DNA of 64,000 bases from Trebouxia sp. TZW2008 (GCA_002118135.1 BDIU01000293.1:142084-206083); one strand, 5' to 3'; positions 17,201 to 29,036 are shown, counted from the first letter of the stretch. Numbers and translations are program-made. Notes: a model not told the origin generated them from the sequence alone.

Positions 17201-20200
17201 TAATGACAGCAACAGTGACAATGGCTGTGAAGATGACATTCACCACCACTGAAACAGGCACAGAAACAGAAATAGATACTGACAATGGTTCCTGATCTGC
17301 ACATTGAACTGCAGCAGCACAAGGAGCAGTGTCAGTGCTGCACTGAATGGACTTTCACCGAAATAGGCTTGCAGCAAGGGAGTGCATCATCCCTTGCCTG
17401 CTGGATGCTGAAGGCAGAGCTGGATCAGCATGACAATACTGTCAAGTCTCCACAAGATTACCTTTCTCAAGCCGAACACAATCCTGGCCACTGCTCTAAT
17501 CCAGATGTCCCCTCTGCAATCCCTGCAATCACACATCAGACATGATCAGCACCAGCATCAGCATCAGCCAGTCATCAGCATCAACAGCAGCAACTTGCTA
17601 CACATCAGTGCTGCACATTCCTCATACATCACACCATGTCATGTCAATGCTGCTGATGGTTGCACAGACTACAACAGAGCCATCAGTATGCCACATCCCA
17701 TCACATGCAAAGCAAGCAGGCAGCTAATCTGCGAATTATGACGAAGAGTGTGTGACAAATCAGATAATAAAAGGCAACTATGCAAATGCACAGAATGCAG
17801 TCAGTGAGAATGGTGCTTACTTTTCAAGCGTTTTCCAGATCTGCATGGGCCTCTCTGACTTGTCAATGCCTATCTCACAAGCGTTGTCAAGCAGCCTCAT
17901 ACCCTGCAAGGCAAACACACTTCTTGTACAGTAACTTCTCTCTGTAAGGACACTCAATGTAAGGACATTCTTGATGTAAGGACAAGGCAATTGGGAACCA
18001 AGCACTGCATTCTGACTGCTTCTCTGACTAATGACAATCTGATGTAGGGACAGTTTTCTTGATTACAAAAGCAGTCGTTTCAAAGAGAAATCACTGTACT
18101 GTGAACAACACCTGACCTGGATCAAGTGCTCAGGCAGTACATCTGCAATCCTGCTGCATACCGCTACTTTACATTTTATGCCGTATGAACAGTACATGTA
18201 AATGTAGGTGGGAGAAATGTTTAGTGTGACACAGTTGAATGGCGTTGCATTGCATTGAGAGCAGGACTGTGTGACACATGCCTACAACTGACAGGGGAAT
18301 CACCTTTGCAGATAGCAAGCCCTCTAAGCGCTTGGCATGGAAGTATCTTTTCAGACCAGCAATGAGCCTGGACCTTGCATCTGCCAACAGCTCTGGCCCC
18401 AGCTCATGCACCTGCATGATGACAGACAGGCATCAAAGACATGCCAAAACGCCTGTGCTGGGGCTGAGCATCATCGTACTCCTTTGCATGCTTGCTAGTG
18501 AACTTCTATGACCCTGCCAGGTGCATACAGAAGCAACGACCTGCCTCCAAACAGCTCTGTTAACAGTGACTGTTGCTGGCACCTGTGCTGGGACTGACTG
18601 GAGTTGAGCCATGATGCAAGGCAACAACTTTTGTGCAAGAGGTAAGCAAAGCATGATGGGTGGCCTGTCTCACATGAGGAATCTCTTCCAGGTGGTGGAA
18701 GTCCAGGCTGTCCTGATGAAGATACTCCTTGCCACCACGCCTGGATTCGTCTCTCATTTCAGCTGTTGGAGATTTGGCCTTTGCTTTAGCTGCGGCTTCG
18801 GCTTCTTGCTCGAGGTGGGGCAGGCTCGTGTTGCGCTTGATGACGGACCGCCGCTGAAGAAGCTCCTTCTTTGCAGCTGCGCCCATGCCGGCCGTCCATG
18901 TTTGCTCGGAAGCGGGAACGCCGGCGGGGAGGGAGGGAGAGGTGAACGTCTTCGGACTCCTCAGCGAGTCCTGCTCCTGACTGGAAGTCGACACTGTGTG
19001 GGCGGAATCGATGTCCCGGCGTTGAATTTCTTCCAATTGCCGCCGCATCTTCTCCCCTATGCCTGCTGTCCAGGTTGGCTTATCTGACACCGGCTGATCG
19101 GCGAAAAGGTCGAAAAGGGAAGGTCGCTGAGGTTGCTTGGGTCTTGGCAGCGGTGCTGAGGCCTCACTGCCAAGGCCTGTGATGTTTGTCAGCTGCTGCC
19201 GCATCCTCCTGCCAAGGCTGTCAGTCCAAGTCTGCTCAGAAGACAGCTCAGGAATGGTGGCAGTCCAAGGCACTCTCACTGGCTGGGCCGGAAACTTGTC
19301 AGCATCCCTGGGTCCAGCAGAAGGCCTGTGAAGCTCTGGTGCCTGTGAGCTCGGCCCAGCAACTTCTTGCTGGCCCTCCTCTCTCAGCCTAGCTAGTTGT
19401 TGCTTTAGCTGAGCTCCCATGCTAGCGCCCTGTCCAGCTGACCAAGTCTGTTCAGAGCTTGGCTTGGCCCTGTGTACAGGCGGTCTGCTGGCACTGACAG
19501 GCCTTCTAGATTGAGCCAGCCTGGCCTGCAGTTGCTGTGCCAGGCCTTGACCCATGCCAGCAGTCCAGGTTGCCTCAGAGGCTGCCCCTCCTGGATCTGA
19601 CTCAGTTTCATCGCCTTGAACAGAATCAGGCGGGCTCACAAGCCTAGGGCTATGCTGTTGCCGTTCCTCTTCTGGCTGTCTAATGCCTGTAGCTGCTTTG
19701 AAAGCTGGCTCTTGACGCTGGCTTTGAGAGGTGTCCGTCATCTCAATTTCCTGGTCGCCTGACGAGTGAGCACGCAATGCGTCCAGCTGAGCTTTCAGCT
19801 TGGATCCAAGACCAGCAGTGACAGTTTGGCTAGAAGCAGGCACTCCTTGGGACTGGGAGCCAGTGCTATTCTCTGCTTCATCAGATTGGGGAAAGGAGCC
19901 CCCATGTGCATGCCAGGCTGGCCCATGACCCTGCTTGGGTGGGGTGCGGGGCTTAGCTGTCAAGGGGTTGTGACCCTTGTGTGCAAACTTGTGCGGTGTT
20001 GGGGCAGCATCAGCCATTGCTTTCAGGTCCTCATGAGAGGGACTCTCCCCATCATTCACAAGCCCCCTCATGTGCTTTGGTAGGGAGAAGTTGATAGCAT
20101 CGCTGTTTTCAGGGACGCCTTGAGAAGGCGAAGCCAGGTTGTTGTCCTGCTGTGGCACAGACAGAAAGTTCTGTGACGCCTCTGTTGGCATTGCAAGGGG

Positions 20201-23200
20201 TCTGCCGTTCACCCAGATCACATCCTTGCCATCACCGCCTGCCATTGCTTTGCTGAAGCTGCGGCGGGCTGCTGACTTGCGCCTACGGCTAGTTGTTGAG
20301 GAGGCATTGCTGGTGTTTGACATGACGCTGTCTGCATTGCTCTTGACTGTGGCCAACTTGGCCTGGGCTGTGTCCAAGGACTGCTTGCCTATGACACCAG
20401 AAAGGGTACTCAATGCAGCTCGCCGTCATTGATGCATTACTTTGCTAATAAATTGCTGTGCACAATCACCAGGAGAGAGCCGTCTCTGGGCTGTTACACT
20501 AGGTCAGATGAGGGTCAGGGGTGTAAGGAAGCAGCATTTGTTGCTTGGCCAACATGATGATCAATCATACCTCCTCTCCCTCTTTGCAGACTTTTTCTGA
20601 GAAGCATCTTATTGTCAGCTGGGAGCATGCAGGTGACAAGTAAACAAACTGGACAGCTCACCTTGCTCAATGTCCCTGCCCTGATAGCTAAGACGCCGCA
20701 TCAAGTCCAGGCTTCTAGCCTGATGGTCTTTAGCAGCCTTGCTCTCCGCAGCAGCAATGCAGGTGGGATCAAACCAGTAACAATATAAGGGTAGTGAATG
20801 GCATTAGCATTACCTTGCTCAATGTCTCCGCCCTGATAGCTAAGACGCCGCATCAAGTCCAGGCTTCTTGCTTGACGGTCTTTAGCATCCTTACTCTCTG
20901 CAGCAGCATGGCGAACGGGCGCAAACGGCACCTCATCATCTTCTTCATCATAGCTGGCTCCAGAGACTCCAGAAATTGCATCATCATCATCATCGTCATC
21001 GCTGTCGCCACCATGAGTGCTGTCGTCGCTTTTGGTATCGTCAAAACCAGAGCGTGGGGTCTCATCGTCATCAGCGTCCACGCGCACTGTGACATGCCCA
21101 GTACCAAAGTACCTCTCTGGATCATGTTCCCAGTCTGAGCCTGCAGCCAATGTGAACTGCTTCAAAAACCTGATATGCACGTTTTTGCAACGTCCTGGCT
21201 ACCTGATGGCATGTCTGGTATAAAGCTCCCAGTCTGAGCCTGCAGCCGGACTGGAATTGTCTCCATCAGCAGTCACAAAATCATTTACAGGCTGCTGGTG
21301 AGGTTCCATGACCTTGCTAGCTACATACAGATGCATTGGACTGCCTCCAAATCAACACGTGAACACTCCCAACAGCGTACTGGCATGTTGACTGCATCTT
21401 TGCTTTCTTTGCAGCTATAACAACACTCGTGTTGTCTGGAGCATGGTGCATCCATTGCACAATGTGATGGTGGAGATCTCAGCATCAAGACAATGATGAC
21501 AGACACATGCCACATGCATCAGGACAAGTAAAGGACAAATAGTTAGGACTTGGGCTGTTGAGGGGTTCAGGCTCACCCTCCCGCAAGTTTTTGCCCAGCT
21601 TGATATCTTTCTCTCGCCCTGACACTGTCTTCCACAGTTTGCGTGGCAGCTTTCTGAGGCGTTGAGGAAGGAGACCAGGCAGGGTGAGAAGCTGCAACAT
21701 CCTGCCTCGCCATGTCTTGGGTCCTGGCGCCGAGTCATCATTGGGGTTCTGAAAGCGCTTGTAGGATCTGCTGACATCGCAGAACTTGCTGACGACCTTC
21801 CAGTCGACCCCTGCAGTATCAGGCAAATGTGGGCCTGTCATCTTCAATTTTGAACACATCTAATTTCAAAGAGCAGCTGCAAAGCTGGACCAAATTCTGG
21901 AGTGCTTGCAACGAAGTCAGTGGTGATGTCAAAGACAAATATGGTGCACATGCTGCAAAGCAGACACATGCTGTCCTTGCAGCAACTTGGATCTGAAAGC
22001 TACAGTAGGACAGCATAAGCCAAGCAGTTGTAACACAGCAGCAATCAAAGCTTGTAAGGCCTTGCATGTATGATGCAACTCCTGTGATCAAGACTGCCTT
22101 GATTCCTTACCTCGCAGCATCTCATCGTCATCATCTTTGAGGTGCTGTATGGACTCCTTGGTATGCATTGTGATTGCTTTGACAGCCTTGCGCCGCATTC
22201 TGATCCTTACTGGCAGCACTGCAGCATATGAACCTGATTGAGTCAATCATCATACTCTCCAATGCAGTGTTTGCTACTCTGAAAGACTTCCGTATTGTAC
22301 CGGAGAAAATGGTATTGAACGGTCGCGCAATTGAACAGTCGTACTGCACCTTAGTGATCCGTGACTCAGATATTTGGCCAATGCATACTGCAAACACCAT
22401 TCGGATACAATTTCAGGCATTTGCAGGTCATACTTGGCTGCAGGAATTCATGATGATTGCTCAACAGTTCGACATGCTAAAGCAGAATGCCAAATGCTTG
22501 CTGGCGGCACTTACATAGGGTTTTCATGCAGAGTTGGGATAGAAGTTTGCCCAACAACACTCACATTTGCTGCCAGCTGTTGCATGCAGCAAGAGTGATG
22601 GCGCAACCAAGCAATGGTACCTGTGTTGAGGCCTGTAAGCTTTAGAATGAAAGGCAAAAGGGGCGCATTGATGATGAGGGTGAGCAGCACAAAGCCAGCA
22701 GTCCACAATACCATCTCAGCCTTGACCACCTGCAGGGAAGCATTTACAATGTTCTCACAATAATTACTACGATGCAAATGACACGTAAAGCTGCACATGT
22801 CATGCGAGTCATGACTGTTCAAATTGACAATCATGAAGCAACATTGACATTGTGGCAGCAAAACGTATGGGACTGAAGTCCACTGCAATCAGTGATGGCA
22901 GGTAGAAGTCTTTTGTTTACTATTGTCTTGTCTGAAGTACAGCTGGTTGAGCGACAGATGTCCTTGCTGCGATGTGCAAGACATACTAGACTAGCAAAAC
23001 ATGCCTTAGGCCACACGCAGCTAGGTTCTCATGCATGCATGTGTCATGAACTATGATCAAGGATGTCATTTGGAGCATACCCGGCTGGTCTCGTTGCCAC
23101 CTTCATCTTCTGTTATAACAGCCTGAGCCAGGATGAGTGACACTGACCCTCTCAACCCTGCCAGCCCAGCAAAAAGGGTCTCCCTTGAATTCATGTCTGT

Positions 23201-26200
23201 CTGCAACACCTTGTACAACGGCCTGAACCCTGCAGGCAGGACCTTGGGTTTTAGCCATGTCTCAATTGATGTGTGTCATGTTTATGGAAAGGCCACGCTT
23301 CTCAGCACCAGTTCAATGTTGACAGATATCAAGAGATGTAGCAGAGGTACCTGAGAGCAAGACTTGGACATTGCTGGCACAACCGCCACAGTGACACAGA
23401 ATGATGGCCAAGCTGAGCTACAATGTGAAAAGCTGTTGCAAAGTCCACTGGTCTACAGAGACTTAAGTGACTCAACAAGTGATGTGTCTGCCGCAGAATA
23501 ATTTCGGACAGAGTTGCTTGAAGATAATGCATTGCTTGTTTATACATCTAGCAGAGTCGCAGGCCCTCACTAGCAAGCATATAAATGACACTGATGATGG
23601 CAATGAAAGGCAAGCTTGCCTGTGATGGCCAGGATTCTGATGATGTTCAGCACTATGTACACCAGTGGTAGCCTCCACAGTGCAGATGCTGCCACACTGA
23701 CACTGTTGTTGTCGGACAGACTGCTTGAAGACCTGCAGCACACACATTTGATTGTGTTGAGAGCATGATTTGCTTGATGGGATTTTGCTAAGACACAAGC
23801 AATTCTATCCGTCAAGTAAGTTGACTGCAGCCGTCAAGTAAGTTGACTGCAGCCAAACGCCGTGAGAAGGCTGTGCTGAACAGCATCTCACCTCAGTGTG
23901 CACAGTGCTGTGCTGCCATACCTGAGTCATAGATACAAATGTTTGCAAGCATAGCACTTTGCAAGCATAGCACTGTGCAAGCAGTGCATGGCAAAGCAGG
24001 GTGACCTTTTCTCAATCTGCATGCCCCAAAGTACGGGAGATCAAGCTTGCAGTAATGACACCACACAAGCATGTTGCAATGTCTGATGCTTTGCAGCAAT
24101 GAGCCAGGTAAGATTGCACGCTTGCAAGATGATGTGCTGAGATGATGTGATCCTGACTGAAAGATATCCCTAATGCACAAAGATGTGTTGCAGCAAGCAA
24201 TGACCAACATATGCACCACTGCCAGGACACACATCCTGATACAATTTGCAGCTACTTACACATATGCCATACAATTTGGCAGGTACATCTGTGCAATGCG
24301 TTGGTGATAAGTGTCTCACACCTGACAATGAAATTGATGCAGGCCACCCCAGAGTAGAAGAAGATGATGCCGTTGACTATGAAGGCCATGGTCTCCCAAA
24401 ATGCATCAAAGGCGCCGTGAGCCTCTATCTTAAGGGCAATGTCCCATTTGTTGGTGGCAGCCCCCCACAACCCATACACAGCCACAGCAATCACCCCTGC
24501 AAGTGCGATTCTAGCTTAGCACACCTGATGTGACTGCCTGCAATATGTCATCAGGCAACAGGCTTGAATATGAAGACTGAAATGTGCCCACTTGTTAGTG
24601 GCAGCCCCTTACAACCCATGCACAGCCACAGCAATCCCCATTGTGGCAGCATTTCAGCGACAGCTTCATGCTCTGCCACTTGCACCTGAACTTTCTGCGG
24701 GGAACAGCGTTTAGTTATCATGACCTTTACTATGCAGGCTCTGCATAATGTAAAACCTGTGCAAGCAACAAATCAAGGCATGCACTCTCCAGGTTGAGGT
24801 TGCAAGAGGTCTCAGTATTGAGTGCAAACACTACGCTGATGCTGGGTTCCACAAGGGCTGTGAGCAGCTGCATTCCTGACATCTCTGTTGTGACTGCAGC
24901 AGGCTTCTCATTTAGGGTTTAGGGGTTTTAGGGTATGTAGGGTTTATGGCTGCATGATTGTGACATCGCTTATGTCTCAGTCTGACAGATGTACAAGGTG
25001 TCTAGGGAAGCTGTGCGGAGTGTCACAATGGGCACTTCAATGGCCCACAGAGATTGGGTCAAATGAGCTGATTGAAGACAGGGCATACTGCAGCAATTGC
25101 AGAACCTTTACAAAAAAATGTTTGTGAAAGCCCACCTGAAAACTCGCATGGACCATTGGCAGTGTAGAACGAGAGGTATGCTCCTGCTAGGGTGAGTGCC
25201 AACTGCAGAACCATACAGAGAGAAGCAATCAGTAATGCTAACATGATGGTGTCTTGACATGTTGCTCAAGCGCTTCATACGCTTTGTCTTGATAAAGTGT
25301 GTAGATAGATGCAAGCAAATTGCAAGCGCTGCGATGCTGCGCTTGATTTGCTGCGCATGGATGTGAGCGGCAATCTTGAAAGTCCCTATGCAAGCAGCAG
25401 TAATGAGAGTCGCTAAGAGACATACTGCACCTTTGGCTGAGGCTCATGCACGGTGAGCTAAGAAGGCAGTATAAGCACAATCAAGCTGTGAGTACCAAGC
25501 CATCAGCACCAAGCTGTGGTCAGTGAGTGACAGGGACAGCAAAAGCACCTGTTGATCAGATGTAGCGCCTTGTTGCTTGAGCCACCTCATCATGAGCTGG
25601 ACCCCAAGCCCAAAGCCTAGACCAACAGCCAGACCACCTGCAAGCAACACTTCTCAATTTTGAAACTTTCCTCACACTTGTGCTGTGAATGGTCTGATGA
25701 CTGGCTTGAGTTTCTGCCAAACTCGCAATGCTGTTGCCATGCAAACAACATCTCCATTCAATAAGTTGCTGGTCAGACACGACCATGGTCCAGAAGCCTA
25801 CGGGGATGTATGTGAAATCGTGATCTGGCAAGACTTGTATGAAGGACCACACTGCATGCCAGTGGCACTGCTGATCACCCAAGCAGCATCCTTTCCAAGC
25901 TGAGCATATCAAGCAATGCAGGCAAAGCATGACATGCCCTGTGGACCAGTCACATCTTGTGCAATGTCTGATGGGCATACAGCTTAAGCTTCAACAAAGC
26001 TGCCAAGTGCTGGAAGGGAAACTGACCTAAGGCCAGGACGACAATGTTTTTGACAATTGTCCCCAAAATGTGACTGCCTGCCTCAGCTGTCACATTGGCT
26101 TCATATTGCTGCACTTGCTCCAAGAAAACAACAAACAGGGTGATTGAGGACGCATCATTCAGCAGTGACTCTCCCTCCAAAATTGTGCGCAGCCTCTTTG

Positions 26201-28061
26201 GGCCAGAGCCTGCAGTGTAGGTCATCATGATTGAAACAGTTGTGATTGTGATCAGGACAGTGACAGTATTGACCTGCTCCTAGTGCAAATGACAGGTGCA
26301 TGTGACCCAAGTCCTACTTGCCGCAAGAAGGGTGGCATGGCAACCCAACAACAAGACATGCTTACTGCCAAAGCATTGCACTGGCCATCTGCTCCAACAG
26401 TTTTAGCAAAGGTGAAACTGCAATTGATGCCAAACAAAACAAGGCATGGTAGACAGTAAACACTGTGTATATTTTTGACAGATACATGGGTTGCACTGCT
26501 GTCAATCTGCACAGTAGCCCTCAAGTTGCAGTCACATGCAGATGCAGCTGCATGCTATGTAACATCAACCTAGCCTACTGACAACCTGCTGAGTTGTCTC
26601 ATGTAATGATATCAAAGGCAACATGAGAGGAACCTACTTGACTTCATGGTTGCAATGATAGCAACAGCATCTGTGATCACAAGCATGCACCCAAACAGTA
26701 CTGCATGTTGTCACAGCCAAGCCTTGTCATGCTAGGCAATGTCAAGGGGCAGTGCATGCTGATGAATTACAATGCGATGACATAAAAGGCAACAGGGGAG
26801 GACCCCACTTGACTTCCTGGTTGCAAAGATAGCAACAGCATCTGTGGATGCACGCATAGACCCAAACAGTGCAGCATACTGCCAGGTCCACCCCTTGTCT
26901 CCCATTGCCTGGCAATGTTCAGGGGCAATGCATGCTGATAAGTCACCATGCAACGACATGAAAGGCAACAGGAGAGAACCCTACTTGACTTCATAGTTGC
27001 AATGATGGCAACAGCATCTGTGGACGCAAGCATAGATCCAAACAGGGCAGCATACTGCCAGGTCCACCCCTTGTCATGCAGCTGGAAGATGTACAGCATG
27101 ACGGGGATCATAAGGGCACAGCTGCCTGCTACAACAAGGAACGCCAAAATGATGACTGGCGCAGCCACCTGACGTACAAAGACAATGTCAGATACTGAGC
27201 TTGCACATCAGCAAGCACGTCTGCAAGCATGTCGGCAAGCATGTCAACATAGGTATCAGCAGCCAGGTAGAAACGAGACAAGTTCTCAGACACTGATGTT
27301 GCAGACCAGGCAGCATTGCAGCAGCTGCTGCAGCAGGCTGGCAATAGAAGACAGATCGTCAGACACTGATGTCGCACTGCAAGAAGCATTACGGCAACTG
27401 CATCAGCAGGCAAGCAAAACCGAACCAATTGTCAGAAACAGATATTCCATTTGAGGCAGCATTGCAGCATCTGTGTCAGCAAGCAAAAGCAACTTGTCAG
27501 ACGCTGATGTTGCAAATCAGGCAACATAGCAGCATCTGTGGAAGCAGGCTGACCTGCTTGAAGAGGAAAAAGTCAATTCGGACGGCTGAATCGCACAACA
27601 AGGGGGGAAGAAAGATGTAAAAGAATAGCTCATATGGGTGTATGCCCAGCCACCAGGCTATGCCATTCCCAAGTCTACCAAGGTTGAACGGGAACATGAA
27701 GCCTTGTAGCACGCCACCTGCATCGCAAGGCACATGATGAGTGGCATCCATGTCAGCAAGGTGCTATTGAAACTAGTCCACAGACATGGCCAAACCTGCT
27801 ATCAAGATCATAAGGTTGGAGAATTTGCCTCGAAAGAGGCATGCTACGACGACTGCAACGCCGGCGAACACGATGACATCGTATCCGGAGTCCGGAACGA
27901 TGCACCAGTCATACTCCGCTGCAACAAGCAATAAAGTGTCAGCGTTTGCTACTCTTGCGGGCTGGGCTGCGAGATTATAGCGCTGTCGACGTACGATCGT
28001 CGTTGATCCTGTGGCTGTAGCTGGAGTATGTGCACTCCGAGTTCTGCACGGTTTCGGACAT
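8223..28061 (-). CDS. SOS1/NHX7-like plasma-membrane Na+/H+ antiporter with cNMP-binding tail
   Basis: CPA1-family exchanger. Early exons fit in phase: 28061-27995, 27918-27796, 27717-27554, 27168-26985, 26209-26027, 25637-25549, 25202-25136, 24496-24322. They give WWLGIHPYELFFYIFLPPLL, ASTDAVAI, then TILEGESLLNDASSITLF with the Asn-Asp pair of electroneutral exchangers, LALTLAGAYLSFYTAN, and GVIAVAVYGLWGAATNKW. Near 23,130 lies GLAGLRGSVSLILAQA, and at 22729-22621 TLIINAPLLP. After the transport domain come a basic/acidic linker (22.2-20.7 kb), a long disordered exon (about 20413-18670), a helical cytosolic region (18.4-15.4 kb), a cNMP-binding-like part near 14.3-13.4 kb (GEPGDGVCFVINGIVKVACI) and a Ser/Pro-rich tail ending near 8223. 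The order matches plant SOS1, but the gene is much longer. Exon assignment below 13 kb is tentative. Predicted role: Na+ export at the plasma membrane. Confidence 0.85.
10020..10320 (-). repeat. About 130-bp tandem repeat, two full copies and a partial
   Basis: Units begin near 10023, 10157 and 10286 with the shared text CAGATTGTGACTGGCCTGCA; the first contains the coding segment ending in the antiporter tail exon (AQSAKLIAGQSQSVTY on the minus strand), the others lie in the upstream intron. Confidence 0.75.
10760..11020 (-). repeat. Three ~100-bp copies of an exon donor junction in the antiporter tail
   Basis: Segments starting near 10762, 10865 and 10961 each show CACCTGCTGACTC followed by diverged coding text. 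The copy at 10961 is contiguous with an open exon (QASFVLLKGDLIVKGESAG on the minus strand) and is likely the real one; the others lie on the intron side. Confidence 0.7.
11428..11850 (-). repeat. Three ~140-160-bp copies of an acidic Ser/Asp exon segment
   Basis: Copies near 11428, 11566 and 11726 encode on the minus strand variants of AASDSGMSDDEDMSNFDTPS, each adjoining an acceptable donor (AG|GTAC). The copy at 11726-11850 is continuous with the upstream exon part and is probably the functional one; all three retain the DEDMSNFDTP core. Confidence 0.75.
12506..13056 (-). repeat. Exon of the antiporter tail with two extra open copies of its 3' part
   Basis: The likely full exon is 13056-12863, ending with ELFKLLKLSAQAARHNSL and a Q-rich end at a CAG|GTGAGT donor. 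Its last 131 nt recur at 12815-12685 and 12636-12506. In all three, the interval from an AG to the donor GT is exactly 131 nt, uninterrupted by stops, although the residues differ at roughly 8-11 of 43 positions. Entry is phase 1 and exit phase 0, so two copies cannot be joined in frame. Confidence 0.75.
13895..14240 (-). repeat. Three copies of the cNMP-domain exon donor end
   Basis: The intact exon end (GIVKVACIDMQNTQDYFLGS on the minus strand, donor near 14150) is repeated near 14039 (short) and 13895-13990. The last copy keeps VLNGIAKVACVDMQNTQ but then has a one-base insertion that shifts the frame. Confidence 0.8.
14640..15190 (-). repeat. Four tandem copies of an antiporter tail exon fragment
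   Basis: Units near 14650, 14810, 14938 and 15090 share TTGAACAGCA-GTC-TGCAGC and CCTGAATGGTGCAATGAC text, with a period near 130-160 bp. The unit at about 14640-14740 is the one continuous with downstream coding sequence (PVEKRERSLHHSGP on the minus strand); the others sit in the intron upstream. Confidence 0.75.
15470..16140 (-). repeat. Three copies of the RWLRDHEVSDTLL exon
   Basis: The intact exon (15712 down to a donor near 15475) encodes RWLRDHEVSDTLLKELVEES and a helical segment ending EEAMLLK. Copies at about 15925-15735 and 16135-15957 start with the same acceptor and text, but both stop matching before RDSGMIDEAEE and have no donor there. The 16135 copy is open, the middle one is damaged. 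Confidence 0.85.
16436..16910 (-). repeat. Three copies of an exon encoding KALLVTCEVAMEYMLALTYS
   Basis: The fullest copy (about 16910-16795, minus) reads LVHWGQSFLSKALLVTCEVA and on to MEYMLALTYSPQ. Shorter relatives lie at 16660-16592 and 16540-16436 with substitutions. The duplicated stretch ends at the donor side. Confidence 0.8.
18670..20413 (-). other. Disordered linker exon of the antiporter with six WTAG-type repeats
   Basis: A single long open exon of nearly 600 residues rich in Ser, Gln, Pro and Ala. It contains six spaced motifs of the form S-x-Q-T-W-T-A-G-x-G followed by a short basic/Gln amphipathic stretch: TWTAGMG near 18890, TWTAGIG near 19065, TWTDSLG near 19227, TWSAGQG near 19440, TWTAGMG near 19565 and a weaker TVTAGLG near 19820. 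It is linked in phase to the upstream exon ending GRDIEQ and probably splices at about 18670 to the exon starting VHELGPELLADARSR at 18411. No known domain recognised. Confidence 0.7.
20670..20880 (-). repeat. Duplicate of an antiporter exon 3' end with donor
   Basis: About 60 nt encoding LDLMRRLSYQGGDIEQG at 20880-20815 recur at 20740-20670, each followed by a GT donor (GTAATG and GTGAGC). Either donor may be used; the downstream one is phase-compatible with the next exon. Confidence 0.75.
24911..24946 (+). repeat. Interstitial telomere-like tract
   Basis: A short run of TTTAGGG and one-base variants (TTTAGGGG, TTTTAGGG, TGTAGGG) in an antiporter intron, matching the plant/algal telomere unit. 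Confidence 0.7.
26600..27080 (-). repeat. Three copies of the STDAVAI exon 3' half, period about 175 bp
   Basis: The functional exon (27168-26985) encodes GWTWQYAALFGSMLASTDAV through ATMKS. Its 3' part with donor and flanking intron recurs with the exon end at about 26811 and 26640. The middle copy still reads GWTWQYAALFGSMRASTDAV; the last is degraded (deletions, lost ASTDAV). Confidence 0.85.
27180..27550. repeat. Roughly 80-bp tandem repeats in antiporter intron 3
   Basis: Four diverged units sharing CAGACACTGATGTTGCA and GGCAGCATTGCAGCA text separate exons 3 and 4. Confidence 0.6.
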
Positions 28062-29036
28062 GCTGTGGTGCGCTCACACTGCTGTTGTGTCGGTGTTAGT
28101 ATGAGGAGTCGAGAGGTTTCGAGATCGACGTCGACATATCAAAATTATGTGCAATGGCTTGACGAATCGACGCGGGCGCGCTTCGGGCAAGGCAGCATCA
28201 CCGTGGGGCACAGCTACCCTGCAAGCACCATCGACGCGAAGGGCTGTTGCTCGCACCAGCCCGTTTAAAGTTGTCGGTGTCTCAAGACTCGCCTTCTTCT
28301 GCTTCTTGCGAATGGTACGCATTTTCTTGCAGACTGAATCACACACCCAGGTAGGCTGCACAAGTCTTTCTGACCAGTTTATGTTCATTCATCTGTCTAA
28401 GCTTCACCTGACAACGCTCGATGGCATCATGCATGTGGCAGCTGTGCCTCTCACCAAAGATGCTGGGATTCTGCAAAAGTTCGCAGCACTCCAACACTGA
28501 GTCAATTGAACGCTAACCCATTGCGCTGATAGAGCTTGGCATAGCATGAAACCGCAGGAGCTTGAATCCTGCTGAGTCGTGCATGGCATTGGAAGGCTTC
28601 CAGTCCAAGCTCTTCCTTGAACTCGCCAGCGTTGTCAATGTTGAATCAAACGCACGCCGGCAGATCAATATCATAATACAAGCCTCCAGCGTGTTCAGTA
28701 CTTCACAATAAGCTGGTTAATTAAAGCCTGAAGGCGCTTCCTTTCTGCAATAGGCAGTGTTTGTGGCAAGTTGCTTAGAGAGATCTAAGACATTCATAGC
28801 TGATTGAGCACTCATGCCACCTGTGACATCAATTTTTGCCACGTGGCTTGTCACATGGCAAAACCATCCTCGGTCACCTCCTCGGAACCTCGGCTCAGGC
28901 GCTGATCGTGTCGAAACCTCCCGGACGGCACATCTAAAACAAGAAGCAAGCTGCTGCATTGCTCAGCGTTGCCTGTTAGTCCATCAGAGTCATGCCGCCA
29001 GCTGCTTGAAAGTCTGCATATGCAGATCGCATCAGC
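28062..29036. promoter_or_regulatory. CpG-rich divergent start region
   Basis: Lies between the antiporter start (minus, 28061) and DUF3431 copy B start (plus, 29037). The segment around 27,900-28,260 is visibly richer in CpG than the rest of the window, as expected for a promoter here. A doubtful small plus-strand gene overlaps it. Confidence 0.4.
28101..28500 (+). CDS. Possible small unidentified gene
   Basis: An ATG at 28101 opens a frame reading MRSREVSRSTSTYQNYVQWL (continuing DESTRARFGQG), and a later plus-strand frame ends at 28500 with DGIMHVAAVPLTKDAGILQK followed by FAALQH and a stop. A short segment TESHTQ flanked by TTCTTGCAG and GTAGGC could be an exon between them. The pieces look protein-like but I do not recognise the family and cannot fix the splicing. 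Its start would be only 40 bp from the antiporter ATG on the other strand, so one of these two starts may be wrong. Confidence 0.3.

Noticed and set aside
18560..20413. Reading the long exon as an independent gene starting at 20413
   Set aside because: The first codon there is TTG, not ATG; a stop lies just upstream in frame, and an acceptor in phase with the preceding antiporter exon fits better.
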